Positions 62,696 to 64,000 of a DNA stretch of 64,000 nucleotides are shown here, piece by piece. Under the pieces are notes generated by a model that was not told the DNA's origin, did not search any database, and saw only the letters and a list, made by a program, of their open reading frames with translations. The first letter of the stretch is position 1; each line of letters starts with the position of its first letter. This DNA comes from Aurifilum marmelostoma (taxonomy: Eukaryota; Ascomycota; Sordariomycetes; Diaporthales; Cryphonectriaceae). A program made the translations under genes and the position numbers. The stretch covers positions 682,001 to 746,000 of the forward strand of contig JAMXSV010000026.1 in the NCBI GenBank assembly GCA_027559495.1, in the 5' to 3' direction.

Positions 62696-64000
62696 ATGGC
62701 GTCCCCGACGACGCCCAGATTCACACAATCCCGCGATGGCTCCGACTACAACTACTCCCCCTCCCAGCACTCGCGCCGCCAGTCCCGCAGCTCCATGGCC
62801 GGCGGCGACCGCGAGGGCGACAGCCTGATGTTTGGCAGCAGCGCCATGGGCCTGCCCCCCCAGCAGCAGCCTCGGCGGCATGGGCGGGAACGGCCTGGGC
62901 AACCTGGCTGACGAGCTGGCCGACGCCCTGTCGGACGGCGAGGAGGAGGACGATGGTGAGGGTTACTATGACGACGACGAGGACGTCGAGAGGCGAGGCG
63001 CCCACGGCACGCCGGACATTAACGTACAAGCTGGAGACGAAGGATCGAGAAACAATACACAAGGCGACGTTGATGACGACGACGACGATGACAACAACAA
63101 CAGGAACCAGAACGAGAACAGGCAAGATGGCAGCGGCGCAGCAGCAGCAGACAGGAGAGGGGACGGAACTCGAGACAGCGGGGTCGACGTTGCAGGTTCG
63201 GGTTCGGGCCTGGGCGAGAGGAGAAACAAGCACCTCAGCCTCAGCCTGCCGCCAGCCACCAACGGCCGGGGGGGCCACCACCGCAGAAAGGGCAGCCAGT
63301 ACGACGGCAGCGAGTACGGCTCCGAGTCGGACCTCGACTCCCCCGGGATGCCGTCCGGCCTGGTCTCCAAGATGGACGCGGTCGAGTCGCTCGCCCGGCG
63401 GGGCACCGAGAGCAACGGCGGCCACGCCGACGGCGTCTTCCGCCGCGTGACGGACGGCCTGCGCGACCTCTCGTCCCAGGTCAGCGTCGAGAGCAACACC
63501 AGCCGCCTCATCACGGCCCACACCGCCCTCACCACCCACCTCACCCACCAGGCCCGCCAGATCCAGAACCTCACCTTCCCCCTGCTCAACCCCCTCGCCC
63601 CGCCCCCGGACCCGGACGCCATCGACGCCCTGCTGCCCGAGATCACCTCCCTACAGGAGATGATGCCCAGGCCCTCCCAGGCCGCCTTCGCCAGCATCAT
63701 GGGCCTGCAGAACCTCACCACCGACCTGGTCCACTCCCTGTCCGACCTGTCCGACCTGCTGCAGGTCGGCCGCCAGCTCACCACCACCGCCACCAGGCGG
63801 CTGCGCAGCGCCAAGGAGGTCGTCACCGACATGCGCCGCGACGAGGAGCTGCGCGAGGAGGGGGAGCGCTGGATCACAAAGGGCAACTGGGGCGAGCGCC
63901 TCGAGAGGAGGGAGTGCGCCAGTGTCTGTGGCGAGATTGTCGGCGGCTTCGAGGAGGTCTGTGATGGGTGGCGCGCCAGGCTGGCGCAGGCAGAAGGGGC
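62696..64000 (+). CDS. Unrecognised Ser-rich / coiled-coil protein, 5' part (frame interrupted)
   Basis: Starts at the ATG at 62696 (MASPTTPRFTQSRDGSDYNY) and runs off the right edge. The first frame stops at 62911. A C7 run (62855-62861) with one base fewer would continue into the frame SLGGMGGNGLGNLADELADA, which is open to the window end with strong G/C-ending codons. After a Gly/Ser-rich start come an acidic block (about 80-95), Asp/Asn-rich low complexity, a SEYGSESDLDSPG motif and a long helical region (from about 225) with DGLRDLSSQVSVE, LTHQARQIQNLTFPLLNPL and LTTTATRRLRSAKEVVTDM. The heptad-like spacing suggests coiled coil. No enzyme motif is visible; it may be a scaffold or cytoskeletal protein, but that is a guess. 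The opposite-strand frame 62966-63886 is a shadow. Confidence 0.7.

Noticed and set aside
62966..63886. Minus-strand 306-codon frame
   Set aside because: Shadow of the plus-strand coiled-coil gene; Ser/Arg-rich with no motif.

Overview
The window looks like nuclear DNA of a filamentous ascomycete (Pezizomycotina, most likely a Sordariomycete). Genes carry short spliceosomal introns of about 50-270 nt with GT donors and mostly CAG/TAG acceptors. Coding exons favour G or C at third codon positions. The gene families (toxD-like enoyl reductase, GtaA glutaminase, fungal PI-PLC, Naa20, Irc6/p34, a Tra2-like RRM protein) are typical of such fungi. The species cannot be named from this sequence.

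Layout. 1-5.3 kb: the 3' end of a zinc-binding enoyl-reductase-like gene (+), convergent with an 11-exon PLP decarboxylase of the tyrosine decarboxylase type (-) that contains a 5-nt micro-exon. 5.3-8.75 kb: intergenic. 8.75-12.3 kb: a delta-type phosphatidylinositol phospholipase C (-). 12.3-40.0 kb: a 27.7-kb stretch in which I find no credible gene, full of microsatellites, long homopolymers and GTAC-rich patches. 40-46 kb: an Irc6/p34 adaptin-binding protein, an unrecognised protein with an internally duplicated domain, and an unrecognised coiled-coil protein, all on the minus strand. 48-54 kb: a Tra2-like splicing factor and a secreted glutaminase A, both (-). 56.5-64 kb: a short-chain dehydrogenase (+), the NatB catalytic subunit Naa20 (-), a small single-span membrane protein (-), and the 5' part of a large unrecognised coiled-coil protein (+).

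Most genes are unrelated housekeeping or signalling genes. The only possible metabolic pairing is at the left edge, where an enoyl reductase lies beside an amino-acid decarboxylase; this could be the rim of a secondary-metabolite cluster extending out of the window.

Several reading frames break in a way that one extra base explains (PLC at a G9 run, Naa20 at a G5 run, the 62.7-kb gene at a C7 run, and possibly the duplicated-domain gene). This points to consensus errors in G/C homopolymers, and protein predictions here should be made with that in mind.
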